From Bacteroidota bacterium (GTDB lineage: Bacteria; Bacteroidota; Ignavibacteria; Ignavibacteriales; Ignavibacteriaceae): 41,556 nucleotides of DNA. Made by a program: the position numbers and the translations under genes. This document shows, in pieces, positions 9,178 to 17,367 of the stretch. Location: the NCBI GenBank assembly GCA_021831685.1, contig JAKBMG010000014.1:1-41556 (forward strand), written 5' to 3'. The notes beneath the pieces are model-generated. The model saw only the letters and a program-made list of their open reading frames with translations. It was not told where the DNA came from and made no database searches. Position 1 is the first letter of the stretch; each line of letters begins with the position of its first letter.

Positions 9178-9200
9178 ATGACAATCTCGCAAATTGTCAT
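9178..9200. promoter_or_regulatory. Candidate operator between lacI-family gene and TonB receptor
   Basis: Perfect 8-bp arms ATGACAAT and ATTGTCAT flank CTCGCAA, giving a 23-bp dyad with a central CG-containing core, as LacI-family operators usually have. It lies 42 bp upstream of the receptor start and 24 bp after the lacI-family stop. A further short dyad (TAGCT/AGCTA, 9164-9178) abuts it. This is consistent with direct control of the receptor by the neighbouring regulator (inference). Confidence 0.45.
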
Positions 9201-9223
9201 GACTTTTTATTTCTGTCCATACT

Positions 9224-10243
9224 TTATCTTTCAATCACTTCTGATTCAATTACAATATCTGGAAAGTGATTTTCTCTTTCTTTAGATTCTAATTGCCTTA
9301 TTAGCAGGTCAACAGCCGCATTGCCAATTTTATAGGGATTTTGATACACTGTATAGAACGGTACTCCTAACCTGTTTACAATATCATTATCACCAAATTC
9401 TCCCAGAATAATATCTTCTGGAATAGAAAGATTGTGATCTAATATGGCTTTTCCCGCTCCGTAGGTAATTAATCCCCCTCCACTTACCAACCCATCTATT
9501 TCAATGTTTTTATTAAGCAGGAAATCCATCTTTTTGTAACTACCATTGTAACTACGAAAAGTCTGAACTACTAAAGAATGTTTAAAATCAATATCATGTT
9601 CTTTCAATGCTGATTTATATCCTTCAAATCTATTTTTGACCACAGGAATTTCTGTATTAGGACCTAAGAAAAGTATATTCTTTCTTCCCTGATTTATTAT
9701 TTTCATTGTAAGATCATACGAGGCTTTTTTATCGTCTATTGTCACCGATTTATAACCAAAATCATCCAGCTTTCTACCCCAGCAAACAAATTTTATCCCC
9801 TCTTCCGATAACTTTTGAAATAGCCAATAATTACCTTTACCTTGTACAGCATTTAATAGTATGCCGTCGACATGTATATCAGATAAAAATTCTAATTTCT
9901 CTTTTTCCTTTTCCCTTTTTTCATCATGAACCATTAATATAATCTCATAACCTTTACGGTTTGCTTCTTCGTACATACCCCTTACAGCTTCTGAGAAAAA
10001 TGAAATACGTAAATCAGGAATCAATACACCTAATATTTTGCTGCGATTCACTATTAGGCATCTAGCAAATATATTTGGTCGATAGCCGATCTCTTTAGCG
10101 GTTCTTTTAACTTTTTCCTTCATTTCGGAAGAAATATCATCGCCATTTCTAAGCGCTTTTGAAACAGTTGCAGTAGTAACAGAAAGCATATCTGCAATGT
10201 CTTTTAAAGTTACCTTTTTTTTATAGTTTTGATTTATTCTCAC
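9224..10243 (-). CDS. LacI-family transcriptional regulator
   Basis: This 339-aa protein is the normal LacI/GalR length. Residues about 11-57 form the DNA-binding headpiece (TLKDIADMLSVTTATVSKALR, hinge region GYRPN). The rest is a periplasmic-binding-protein-like sensor domain starting at ILGVLIPDL. It probably binds a sugar or sugar phosphate and controls the receptor and secreted-protein genes immediately downstream; dyads at 9143-9160 and 9178-9200 are candidate sites. The only start giving a complete headpiece is a GTG at 10243; an ATG at 10250 is out of frame. Confidence 0.9.
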   Translation of the reverse strand: MRINQNYKKKVTLKDIADMLSVTTATVSKALRNGDDISSEMKEKVKRTAKEIGYRPNIFARCLIVNRSKILGVLIPDLRISFFSEAVRGMYEEANRKGYEIILMVHDEKREKEKEKLEFLSDIHVDGILLNAVQGKGNYWLFQKLSEEGIKFVCWGRKLDDFGYKSVTIDDKKASYDLTMKIINQGRKNILFLGPNTEIPVVKNRFEGYKSALKEHDIDFKHSLVVQTFRSYNGSYKKMDFLLNKNIEIDGLVSGGGLITYGAGKAILDHNLSIPEDIILGEFGDNDIVNRLGVPFYTVYQNPYKIGNAAVDLLIRQLESKERENHFPDIVIESEVIER

Positions 10244-10483
10244 AATTCATTTAGCAATTAGTCGATGAGCTTAAATTCACTTAGAGGTATGTTGATAGTT
10301 CTTAATAATTATTGTCGGGGTGGTGCTTACAAAACATTAATCGTTTAATAAGAACCTGCAAATTTAAAAATACAGCTTCGCTTCGTGAGTCCCATTTTAG
10401 TACTCAGTTCATTAAAATATTTCATTTTGAAAACTCTTAAAGGATTGCGAAATCCATTAAGTTCAAAATGACAACTATTAGTA

Positions 10484-10586
10484 TGTCATATCGAAGGAGT
10501 CCTCGACTGAGATATCCCATGCTCTACTCGTGTATCTAAGCTACTCGTGGGATTTCTCACCGGCTAAAGCCGGATTCGAAATGATA
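10484..10586 (+). repeat. Composite palindromic intergenic repeat, copy 1
   Basis: Outer arms TGTCATATCGA and TCGAAATGATA flank an inner pair (GATATCCCA / TGGGATTTC) and a small hairpin CCGGC-TAAA-GCCGG (10560-10573). The same outer and inner blocks occur in inverted orientation at 18676-18806. This matches the style of dispersed REP/MITE-like sequences common between genes in this phylum. Confidence 0.75.
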
Positions 10587-10732
10587 CAAGTGGTTATTCT
10601 TTTAATAAATAAAGGCAATGCCTTTTTCAATAACTCAAAATGACAGTATTTTCCTCATTTATTTTAGCGATCTTTAGTAACAATTGAACAAGTGATAAGT
10701 TCGCCCTAAAAAGCCGGAATAATCGAAATGTC

Positions 10733-10776
10733 ATTTCCACAACTTTCCCCGATCCTTCGGGGAAAGTTGTGGAAAT
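10733..10776. other. 19-bp perfect hairpin downstream of fecR
   Basis: Arms 10733-10751 and 10758-10776 are perfectly complementary, with the 6-nt loop ATCCTT. On the minus strand it begins about 22 nt after the fecR stop but has no T-run, so it is not a classic intrinsic terminator. It may block 3' exonucleases or be part of a mobile palindromic repeat. Confidence 0.7.
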
Positions 10777-10797
10777 CTATTCCAAATAGTAAACCTT

Positions 10798-11808
10798 TTA
10801 GATTCTCCCTTTCTTGAAAAAAATTATCTTTTTTATTTTATCACTTTCTTTTACGGTTTTGTAATCAAGCCCTGTTAACTTTTTAATTATTTCAGAAATT
10901 TCCCAAATCGATGCATTCTGAAAATTTGTAGTTATTAAATAGTTTTCAAATGACTTTGATGCTATCTCAAATCTTACTCCATAGGCTCTTTCCAACTGAA
11001 TGAAAACATTATGAAGAGGTTCATCTTTAAACTTGAGTACATTTTTCTCCCACCCAATAGCATCTTCTATATTAGATTGTTCAATCTTGCTAGTCGAATT
11101 ACCTACGTTATAGACTAATTTCTCATCTGGATGAAGAATAGAATTTTTCACAACGGAGTTTGATTTCAATTCAGTAACTTTAACACGCCCTTCAATAAGT
11201 GATACGGAAATATTTTTTTCGTCAGGAAATGCGCTTATATTAAACTTTGTACCAAGAACAGTCGTAAAAAGGTTAGATGTATGCACTATGAAAGGCTTGG
11301 ATATGTCATGTTTAATTTCAAAATAAGCTTCACCTACTAAATAGACTTCACGGGTCTTACCTTGAAAGTTGGCTGGGTACCGTAATTTGCTATCTGCGTT
11401 AAGTATAATTTCAGAGCCATCCGCAAGTTTTACCAATAATTTTTCTCCGGGGATTGTTCTTTGCTCTTGCCAAATAACTGAATCTGAATTATTATTAAAG
11501 ACCCCGGTAATGTATAAAACACTTACTGATACCACCATAAGAAAAATAATTGAGGCAGCAATTTTTAATAAGTATGGCGAGGTTATTATTTTGTGTTTTA
11601 CACTTTTCTCCCTCTTATTTATCATTTGCATAATCTCTGAATAGATTTTTTCTTCAACAAACTTTTTATCACCGGATTCTTTTTCATTCCAGCCGGCATC
11701 TTCATTATTTAAAAATTCCAAATATTTTTCTAATAGGAACTCTTCGTCAGGCGAACATCCCCCTTCAAGATATTTGTTGATTAGGTCTAATAATTGTTGT
11801 TTTTTCAT
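10798..11808 (-). CDS. FecR-family anti-sigma factor
   Basis: This 336-aa inner-membrane protein has a cytoplasmic N-terminal part (about 1-78) expected to hold the sigma factor, one membrane segment (about 80-103), a periplasmic FecR domain (about 118-215, with IPGEKLLVKLADGSEIILNADSKL) and a C-terminal DUF4974-type domain (about 262-330) that in this family contacts the STN domain of the receptor. It follows the ECF sigma gene on the same strand, the usual pair. The receptor with an STN domain lies two genes further on and is the likely signal input. Confidence 0.93.
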   Translation of the reverse strand: MKKQQLLDLINKYLEGGCSPDEEFLLEKYLEFLNNEDAGWNEKESGDKKFVEEKIYSEIMQMINKREKSVKHKIITSPYLLKIAASIIFLMVVSVSVLYITGVFNNNSDSVIWQEQRTIPGEKLLVKLADGSEIILNADSKLRYPANFQGKTREVYLVGEAYFEIKHDISKPFIVHTSNLFTTVLGTKFNISAFPDEKNISVSLIEGRVKVTELKSNSVVKNSILHPDEKLVYNVGNSTSKIEQSNIEDAIGWEKNVLKFKDEPLHNVFIQLERAYGVRFEIASKSFENYLITTNFQNASIWEISEIIKKLTGLDYKTVKESDKIKKIIFFKKGRI

Positions 11809-11927
11809 AGTCTATATAAAAAATATTTTTAATTTGTATTAAGTACCCTCAGTAATAAAAAGGTACTATTCCATTTTAGAAAAAATTTTTAGGTTGGATA
11901 TAATAAAAGGATTGGTGCTGCTACTTT

Positions 11928-12494
11928 TTATATAAAGAACACAATCCAGCTCTTTATAGAAGAGCGAATCGATTTTAGGGCGTGGCTTATTTGATTTTTT
12001 ACAGTCTGTACAGAAATGTTTAGTTTTTGTGCAATTTCTTTGTTGGATAACCCTTCATCCCGGCTTAATTGAAAAATAATACGTCTCTGTTCAGGCAGTT
12101 TAACAATTTCAGTTTCTACACGAGAATATATATCTTTATATTCTATATATTCAGCCAGGTTATATTGTGATATGAAATTATCAAATTCTTCAACATGTTT
12201 ATCAATCAGCTTCATTTTGCGAAATTGATTAAAAACCTGAAACTTCACAGCTTTATACAAATAAGCAGAAATATTTCCTATTTCTTTCTCTTTTCTTCTT
12301 ATCCATAAGTCTGTAAATACTTCTTGAATAATGTCTTCACAAATGTCTTTATCCTTAATTATTTTATAAGCAAAGAGATAAAGCTTTTCCCAATAACGCT
12401 TATAAATTTCCTTAAACGCATTTTGGTCATCATCCTTTAATGAATCAATAAGTCCTTTATCAGATATATCGAATATGTTTTTACTATAATTCAT
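11928..12494 (-). CDS. ECF-family RNA polymerase sigma factor
   Basis: This 188-aa protein has sigma region 2 at about 20-85 (AFKEIYKRYWEKLYLFAYKI, then EDIIQEVFTDLW) and region 4 at about 125-180 (LPEQRRIIFQLSRDEGLSNKEIA, helix-turn-helix NISVQTVKNQI). It is the Bacteroidota RpoE-like type normally paired with FecR. It probably directs transcription of the receptor and secreted genes downstream when the receptor binds its ligand. The gap to fecR is 119 bp. Confidence 0.93.
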   Translation of the reverse strand: MNYSKNIFDISDKGLIDSLKDDDQNAFKEIYKRYWEKLYLFAYKIIKDKDICEDIIQEVFTDLWIRRKEKEIGNISAYLYKAVKFQVFNQFRKMKLIDKHVEEFDNFISQYNLAEYIEYKDIYSRVETEIVKLPEQRRIIFQLSRDEGLSNKEIAQKLNISVQTVKNQISHALKSIRSSIKSWIVFFI

Positions 12495-12556
12495 TAAATA
12501 TTCTTATATATTTTTTAGCTTTAACCGTAAATCAAATCTAAAAATTTTTATAGAAT

Positions 12557-12591
12557 AAAAAAAGACCCGGTTCCACTGAAACCGGGTCTTT
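12557..12591 (-). terminator. Intrinsic terminator after the 12620-16604 gene block
   Basis: A perfect 12-bp stem (AAAGACCCGGTT / AACCGGGTCTTT) has a 7-nt loop and, on the minus strand, a run of seven T. It lies about 30 nt after the stop of the barrel gene. Confidence 0.9.
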
Positions 12592-12619
12592 ATTATCTAA
12601 TTCATGTACATTCTTCCTG

Positions 12620-14032
12620 TCAGAATCTCCATCTCGAGTTTAATGCAACTGAAAGATATTTGCCCGAGTTGCTTACTAAAGATTGCATATCAAGTGTACT
12701 TAAGTTGAACTCCAGTACTCCTGCTTCAATACCTAGTCCTAAACCCCAATGAAATCCCGTTAATCCTCCAAATGAAAATCCGGTTCTTAGATAAGGAATC
12801 CAATTCATCGGCTTCCATTCAGCTCCGATTGATACCCTTGTCTTCGTAGAATTACCTGGCATATCATTAAAGCCTTGGTTAATATCCATAGCCACAAGCA
12901 ATGTACCCGGCCAGCTATTTGCTCCAAAATCAAATTTATATGCAGCTCCTAACCTTAGTGCGGTCGGTAAACTTGTCGAGAAACTGCCTGTACTGTCACT
13001 TGTTCCCTTAAATTTATTCTTCAGCGAATCCCTCTGGCTTTGCTGAGAAAGATCAGTAGCCGTAAATTGACCCGACGAAGACGTAATTGCAGCGTTCTTA
13101 TCCCAATTTATATTCCCGATATCTGTTATTGAAACACCAAAATTCCATTTACTGCCGATGCTTGCACTCAAACCGAAATCAATTCCAAGACCTGTTCCTG
13201 CAGGTGTCGGGAATGGGGTCATTTTACCTTTGGTGGTATCTGTAGTATAACTATATTTTACATGAAAATTATCTGAAAATGCTGACAAGAAACTATTATT
13301 TGCATCTACAGTAAGCTGATTTTGAGCGCCAGTTGATAGAGATGAATTAACCTGCTGTGTCCCAACGTATGCAAAGCCCTGAACCATTTTGAAGGTTATA
13401 CCGGCTGCGATCTTTGAAAAGATGTTCTGAGGTATTTCCGTTATTTCTCTCGCATAAGTTAAAGAATAATCCCTCAACCACCATGCGCTTGCACTCATGT
13501 CATTAAAATTAAACGTTGAGTTTGTTGTATTACCGTCAGCGATAAATTGAGAGAGTGCTTGTGGAATTGTAACATTGGTTGATACTACATCATTCATTGA
13601 AAACCCAAATGTTCCGATTGATGGCGCTAGCTTTACGCCAATTGAGAAAAGAGTAACATTTGCATTTCCTAATACCAGCCCCCCGCCTGAAAATAAAGAG
13701 CTGAAATTTTGTATATCGTTGTCAGTAAGCACCCGCGATTGGCCGTTTACTCCTCCAAAATAATAATTTAAATCATTTAGAGTCATAAAACTGGTCCCTC
13801 CCGTAACAGATATATTGGGAATCGGAAGCACTGTCGTGAAGTTAACCGTTTGATCTGTGTTAAGTAGATTCGCCGGATTAATTCCGATTGAATATATTCC
13901 TCTTGAAATCGCATTAGAAGTATTTCCTAATGACATTCGCCTCGCATCGCTTGTTCCGCTGGAACCATATTGGGCGAATGATGAGACCGAAAAAATCATA
14001 ATTAGTGCGAATACGATAATAATTTTTTTCAT
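12620..14032 (-). CDS. Outer-membrane beta-barrel protein (DUF5723-like)
   Basis: This 470-aa protein has a signal peptide ending in SSFAQ. The mature start carries DARRMSLGNTSNAISRG and GINPANL, the opening typical of PorV/FadL/DUF5723-type barrels. Amphipathic strands alternate through the rest, and it ends in an aromatic (SRWRF) as expected for an outer-membrane barrel C-terminus. The function is unknown. It is the last gene of a three-gene minus-strand block and starts 13 bp after the lipoprotein stop. Confidence 0.65.
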   Translation of the reverse strand: MKKIIIVFALIMIFSVSSFAQYGSSGTSDARRMSLGNTSNAISRGIYSIGINPANLLNTDQTVNFTTVLPIPNISVTGGTSFMTLNDLNYYFGGVNGQSRVLTDNDIQNFSSLFSGGGLVLGNANVTLFSIGVKLAPSIGTFGFSMNDVVSTNVTIPQALSQFIADGNTTNSTFNFNDMSASAWWLRDYSLTYAREITEIPQNIFSKIAAGITFKMVQGFAYVGTQQVNSSLSTGAQNQLTVDANNSFLSAFSDNFHVKYSYTTDTTKGKMTPFPTPAGTGLGIDFGLSASIGSKWNFGVSITDIGNINWDKNAAITSSSGQFTATDLSQQSQRDSLKNKFKGTSDSTGSFSTSLPTALRLGAAYKFDFGANSWPGTLLVAMDINQGFNDMPGNSTKTRVSIGAEWKPMNWIPYLRTGFSFGGLTGFHWGLGLGIEAGVLEFNLSTLDMQSLVSNSGKYLSVALNSRWRF

Positions 14033-14045
14033 TTTTTACCTCCTC

Positions 14046-15596
14046 CTACTTTAAGTTATCTTGATTTACTCTGAATTTTACGCCGCCAAATACTTGAATT
14101 TGTATTTGATCATTTGGGCGAATATAAACAGGAGTAGGGTTATTAGCTGATTGTACACCAACTGTATAAATTGCATACTGAGCATGAGAGAATTTATCTG
14201 TTTGCAATGAGTCGAGTTGAATAGTAAAACTTGTAGAAGTCGGTCCAGAGACCTCACCATTTTGACCTACAGAAGCAGGTGCAATCGAAAATGAATCTGC
14301 GCTTGTTGTATTATTAACCAGCGTGAAGAGAGGATTATAATTAGAGTCCGCTATGGTGACAGTAATAGATGAACTTAGTGGAATACCGTTTTGAACATTT
14401 ACGGTGATATATGCTGATTGAGCAGCACGAATTTTTGTTCTATCCTTATCAGATATATCCCCAAAGCTTGAAGTATCTGTTACTGAAGCATAACTGATTG
14501 CTAAGAAACTAGTAGTGGAAAAATTTGCAGTAAAACTAACCGAATCTTTATCAGTAACTGTTCCACTAGTATTGTTAGGATTCATAATATATTCTGCGCT
14601 AACTATTACTGAGTCCGGCAAGAAAGAAATAAAACTGGTAATACTGCTGTTAGTTTGATCAAAATCAAAATGCTTGCTTCCGTTACTAAAGATAAAGGTT
14701 TTTGCACTATCCGGAATTGTTAGAGAGATTTGACTTCCGTCGTTTCGCTTTCCAATTATAGAAAGATTTTTAACTTGAATTCCAAATGGATTCGAAGACG
14801 GTGATAAATAAGAAGCATCTAAACTAAGATCTGCATTTCCTAAAGTAATCTTGTTCCTGTAGTCTTTAGCTTTATTAATATTAAGCCCAAATGATTGAGT
14901 CTTTATTCCAAGGGATTTTGTGGGTATATAACCGGTAGCAGAACTAAAGAAGAAATCCTGAGTATACAAACCCACTCCTATTGACGAAGGTAAATTTGAA
15001 GATGCGCCAATTATAATTTGCAGACTATTATTAAAAAAAGAAGGCTGATTTGCCGGCAAAGTATATGTATAATTGCTAAAATCAAACTGAGTTGAATCAG
15101 TCGATTGAGGAGGTAGTTGAATTGTTTGGGAAAAAGTCGTACCGTCAGTTCTTTTTACACCAGGAATTGACAGATTTATGGTTACATTTTCTAGTGATGG
15201 GTTATTAAAACTGTATGATAGAAAACCACTTGCAAAGACAGCACTGTTAATAGTGACACCGCCCGGAAACTGCACGTACAATGTTTGGGTACCTAAATTA
15301 GTAGGGACATTAGTGTGAGTAGCTTCCGTTCCGGATGCCTGAACAAATTGAGAAACTCCAACAGTTTGTGAATAATTATCCGATTGTATAAGATAAATGC
15401 TATTCGGAGTATTAGGGTTTTGAATAGAAATATAATTTTGAGTTTTAATTATATCATTTAGGGCATAGCTTCTGTTGATGATAGGAACATTTAAGTTAAC
15501 ATCCCACTGCGGCATGATGAGGTTTTTAGGAATGTCCATGCAGCCAGATACAAGCGCTAACAAAGGGATTATTAAAATTGGTAAATACTTTCGCAT
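14046..15596 (-). CDS. Predicted lipoprotein, unknown function
   Basis: This 516-aa protein has a lipoprotein signal: a hydrophobic segment ending LVSGC with the lipid-carrying Cys at about residue 19. The start of the mature part (PQWDVNLNVPI, then SYALNDII) is seen in a family of uncharacterised FCB-group lipoproteins. The rest is Ser/Thr/Asn-rich and beta-rich, with no domain I recognise. It is immediately upstream of the barrel gene, so the two may act together at the outer membrane (inference). Confidence 0.65.
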   Translation of the reverse strand: MRKYLPILIIPLLALVSGCMDIPKNLIMPQWDVNLNVPIINRSYALNDIIKTQNYISIQNPNTPNSIYLIQSDNYSQTVGVSQFVQASGTEATHTNVPTNLGTQTLYVQFPGGVTINSAVFASGFLSYSFNNPSLENVTINLSIPGVKRTDGTTFSQTIQLPPQSTDSTQFDFSNYTYTLPANQPSFFNNSLQIIIGASSNLPSSIGVGLYTQDFFFSSATGYIPTKSLGIKTQSFGLNINKAKDYRNKITLGNADLSLDASYLSPSSNPFGIQVKNLSIIGKRNDGSQISLTIPDSAKTFIFSNGSKHFDFDQTNSSITSFISFLPDSVIVSAEYIMNPNNTSGTVTDKDSVSFTANFSTTSFLAISYASVTDTSSFGDISDKDRTKIRAAQSAYITVNVQNGIPLSSSITVTIADSNYNPLFTLVNNTTSADSFSIAPASVGQNGEVSGPTSTSFTIQLDSLQTDKFSHAQYAIYTVGVQSANNPTPVYIRPNDQIQIQVFGGVKFRVNQDNLK

Positions 15597-15637
15597 GAGT
15601 CCTCCCGATTGAATTATTGATATTTAGCTTGAGTTAT

Positions 15638-15662
15638 AATGCGGCTGAAAGTCAACCGCATT
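15638..15662. other. Intercistronic hairpin
   Basis: AATGCGG and CCGCATT pair, and after one mismatch three further pairs leave a 3-nt loop. It lies between the T9SS cargo gene and the lipoprotein gene. No T-run follows on the minus strand, so it is more likely an mRNA processing or stability element than a terminator. Confidence 0.5.
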
Positions 15663-15677
15663 TAGATAATAAATTGA

Positions 15678-16604
15678 TTATTTCATGAATAGCATTTTGC
15701 GCGACATTGTTACATCACCTGCTTTAAGCTGATATATATATAAACCGGATGAAAGATTTCCGGGATTAAACGTAACAGAATGAGTCCCTGCGTTCATATT
15801 AGAATTAACTAAAGTAGAAACCTTCTCTCCGAGCAAGTTGTAAACATCTAATCGCACATATGCTCTTTGGGGTAAATCAAATTCAATATTTGTTGTAGGG
15901 TTAAACGGATTAGGATAATTTTGCTTGAGAGCAAATTGTCTAGGGATATTATTATGCTGTTCTTTAACAGCGGTTAAAGAACTTGTTTTTGAGCCAACAA
16001 CATGTGAAAAGTGACTTATCAATGCAGTAACGCTGTTTGTGCTATCATAAGTTGTTATGCCCGTAGGGTCAAAGCCGGTACTAACTTCATAAGCAAATGT
16101 AAGCGCTGTGGCTAAATTAATTCCTGATGCAGTAAGAAAATTAGTAAAGGCAGTGGATTTATTAATTTTTATTACTGCGTATGTACCTGTGTTAAGGTCA
16201 AATGGTTCCGGTAGAAGATTTCCACTCCAATCATAAACAGCAAAATTAACATTAAAAAAGAATGGAGCATTGTTAGAGCCTAAACTATATTGGCCGGAAC
16301 TAAGGTCGATGCCAGTTATGTCAAAAATAATTGATATATCCTGATTAAGAGAACCTGATTGGAAATAAAATTCACTCCCTGCAAGTGCATCATAAAGATT
16401 TTGTGCTTTACTATAACTTGATGGTAATGTAGCAGATTTAATTGAATAAACTTGACCTTCATTTATTGTGTCGGCATATATTGAAGCAGCGCCAACATTA
16501 GTTGCCTGGACGAAAAATTGTATAGCAATTTTATGTTGAGCTTTTGTTAATTGTAAAGAACCGGCAAAAGCTATTAACAAGAAAATGTAAAAGACTTTTT
16601 TCAT
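15678..16604 (-). CDS. Secreted protein with T9SS sorting domain, unknown function
   Basis: This 308-aa protein has a signal peptide of about 22 residues (ending LTKAQ). The central ~190 residues are beta-rich and unlike any domain I can name. The final ~85 residues are a type A sorting domain (KQNYPNPFNPT, then LLGEKVSTLVN, ending KMLFMK). It is probably exported by T9SS and is the first gene of the block with the lipoprotein and the barrel. Confidence 0.75.
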   Translation of the reverse strand: MKKVFYIFLLIAFAGSLQLTKAQHKIAIQFFVQATNVGAASIYADTINEGQVYSIKSATLPSSYSKAQNLYDALAGSEFYFQSGSLNQDISIIFDITGIDLSSGQYSLGSNNAPFFFNVNFAVYDWSGNLLPEPFDLNTGTYAVIKINKSTAFTNFLTASGINLATALTFAYEVSTGFDPTGITTYDSTNSVTALISHFSHVVGSKTSSLTAVKEQHNNIPRQFALKQNYPNPFNPTTNIEFDLPQRAYVRLDVYNLLGEKVSTLVNSNMNAGTHSVTFNPGNLSSGLYIYQLKAGDVTMSRKMLFMK

Positions 16605-17367
16605 AAGGGGTACTTCCTTAGTTTAAAATTATATTATTAAAATATGACTATTTGAAATATAATTGTCAAGTGACATCTATCATGTCCTAACAAAAACAAT
16701 TATCATTTTTTCACTTAAATTTAATTTTGTAAATCCGCGTCAGATAATATAAATATAGTTTTAATAAAACAAAACATGTTACTCAAAACATTGTGATTAG
16801 CTATACAGACTTGTCATACTATTGTATTATCAAAATTCAGTGAACCTCTAAAAAACATTACTGGTGGAAGAATGTGACAATGGGAAATTCCACTATTCCA
16901 TTCCTCCACTACTCCATTTCTCCCCCCTCATCGTGTTCCTCTCAACTCTCAGATGTGTGCCATTTTTGTCACAACCAGGATCTTTTTCCTCTGTTTTTTG
17001 CCTAAAATTTCCCCATTTCTACAAGGCTTCTGCCAAGCCTATAACAAGCCTCCACCAAGCCTATAATTCTTATCTAAAAATTGCTGAAAAAATTGTGTGA
17101 CAAAAATGGCACAGGCTCATTCAAATAAGTAAAACTTTGAACATATTTTTCTATACAGATCACTAACAGAAACTCTCAATAAAATGAGATATTAATTTTA
17201 ATTTTTGGATAGCTATATTGGATGTTTTATAAAACCGGAATATCAAAAGACGTAGCATTTAGAAATACCATTAAATTTAAAAACCTCTTCTATATTTCAT
17301 AATTTTCTTTTATTTTATCATAATGCGTATTAGATCTATCATGCAATAATCATAAAGGAAAACTATC
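16605..17367. other. 763-bp divergent intergenic region
   Basis: This region separates the minus-strand T9SS cargo gene from the plus-strand DUF6588-like gene, so both promoters should lie here. It holds an 18-bp perfect inverted repeat (16956-16973 and 17096-17113) around a short array of CAAGCCT-type repeats (about 17033-17062). I see no convincing gene; the open frame at 16864-17100 has no protein-like character. Confidence 0.55.
16956..17113. repeat. 18-bp inverted repeat pair with operator-like symmetry
   Basis: TGTGCCATTTTTGTCACA (16956-16973) is the exact reverse complement of 17096-17113. Each arm is itself nearly palindromic (TGTGMCA, 4-bp A/T spacer, TGKCACA). Paired operator sites able to loop, or the ends of a small degraded element, are both possible. 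Confidence 0.6.

Larger units (their letters stand above)
10244..10797. other. 554-bp intergenic region with palindromic repeats
   Basis: I find no gene here. It separates the sigma/FecR pair from the lacI-family gene and contains a composite palindromic repeat (10484-10586), a minor AAAGGC/GCCTTT hairpin near 10611-10625, and a long perfect hairpin (10733-10776). The promoter for the regulator/receptor block presumably lies in its left part. Confidence 0.6.

Noticed and set aside
10611-10628. Terminator from AAAGGC-AAT-GCCTTTTT
   Set aside because: The stem has only six pairs with three G/C and is not downstream of any gene on the plus strand.
16864-17100. 78-codon open frame in the divergent spacer
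   Set aside because: Composition is not protein-like, no family is recognisable and it overlaps the inverted repeat and CAAGCCT repeats.
17101-17120. Sigma-54 type -24/-12 promoter (TGGCAC)
   Set aside because: TGGCAC is present but the required GC element at the -12 spacing is missing on both strands.
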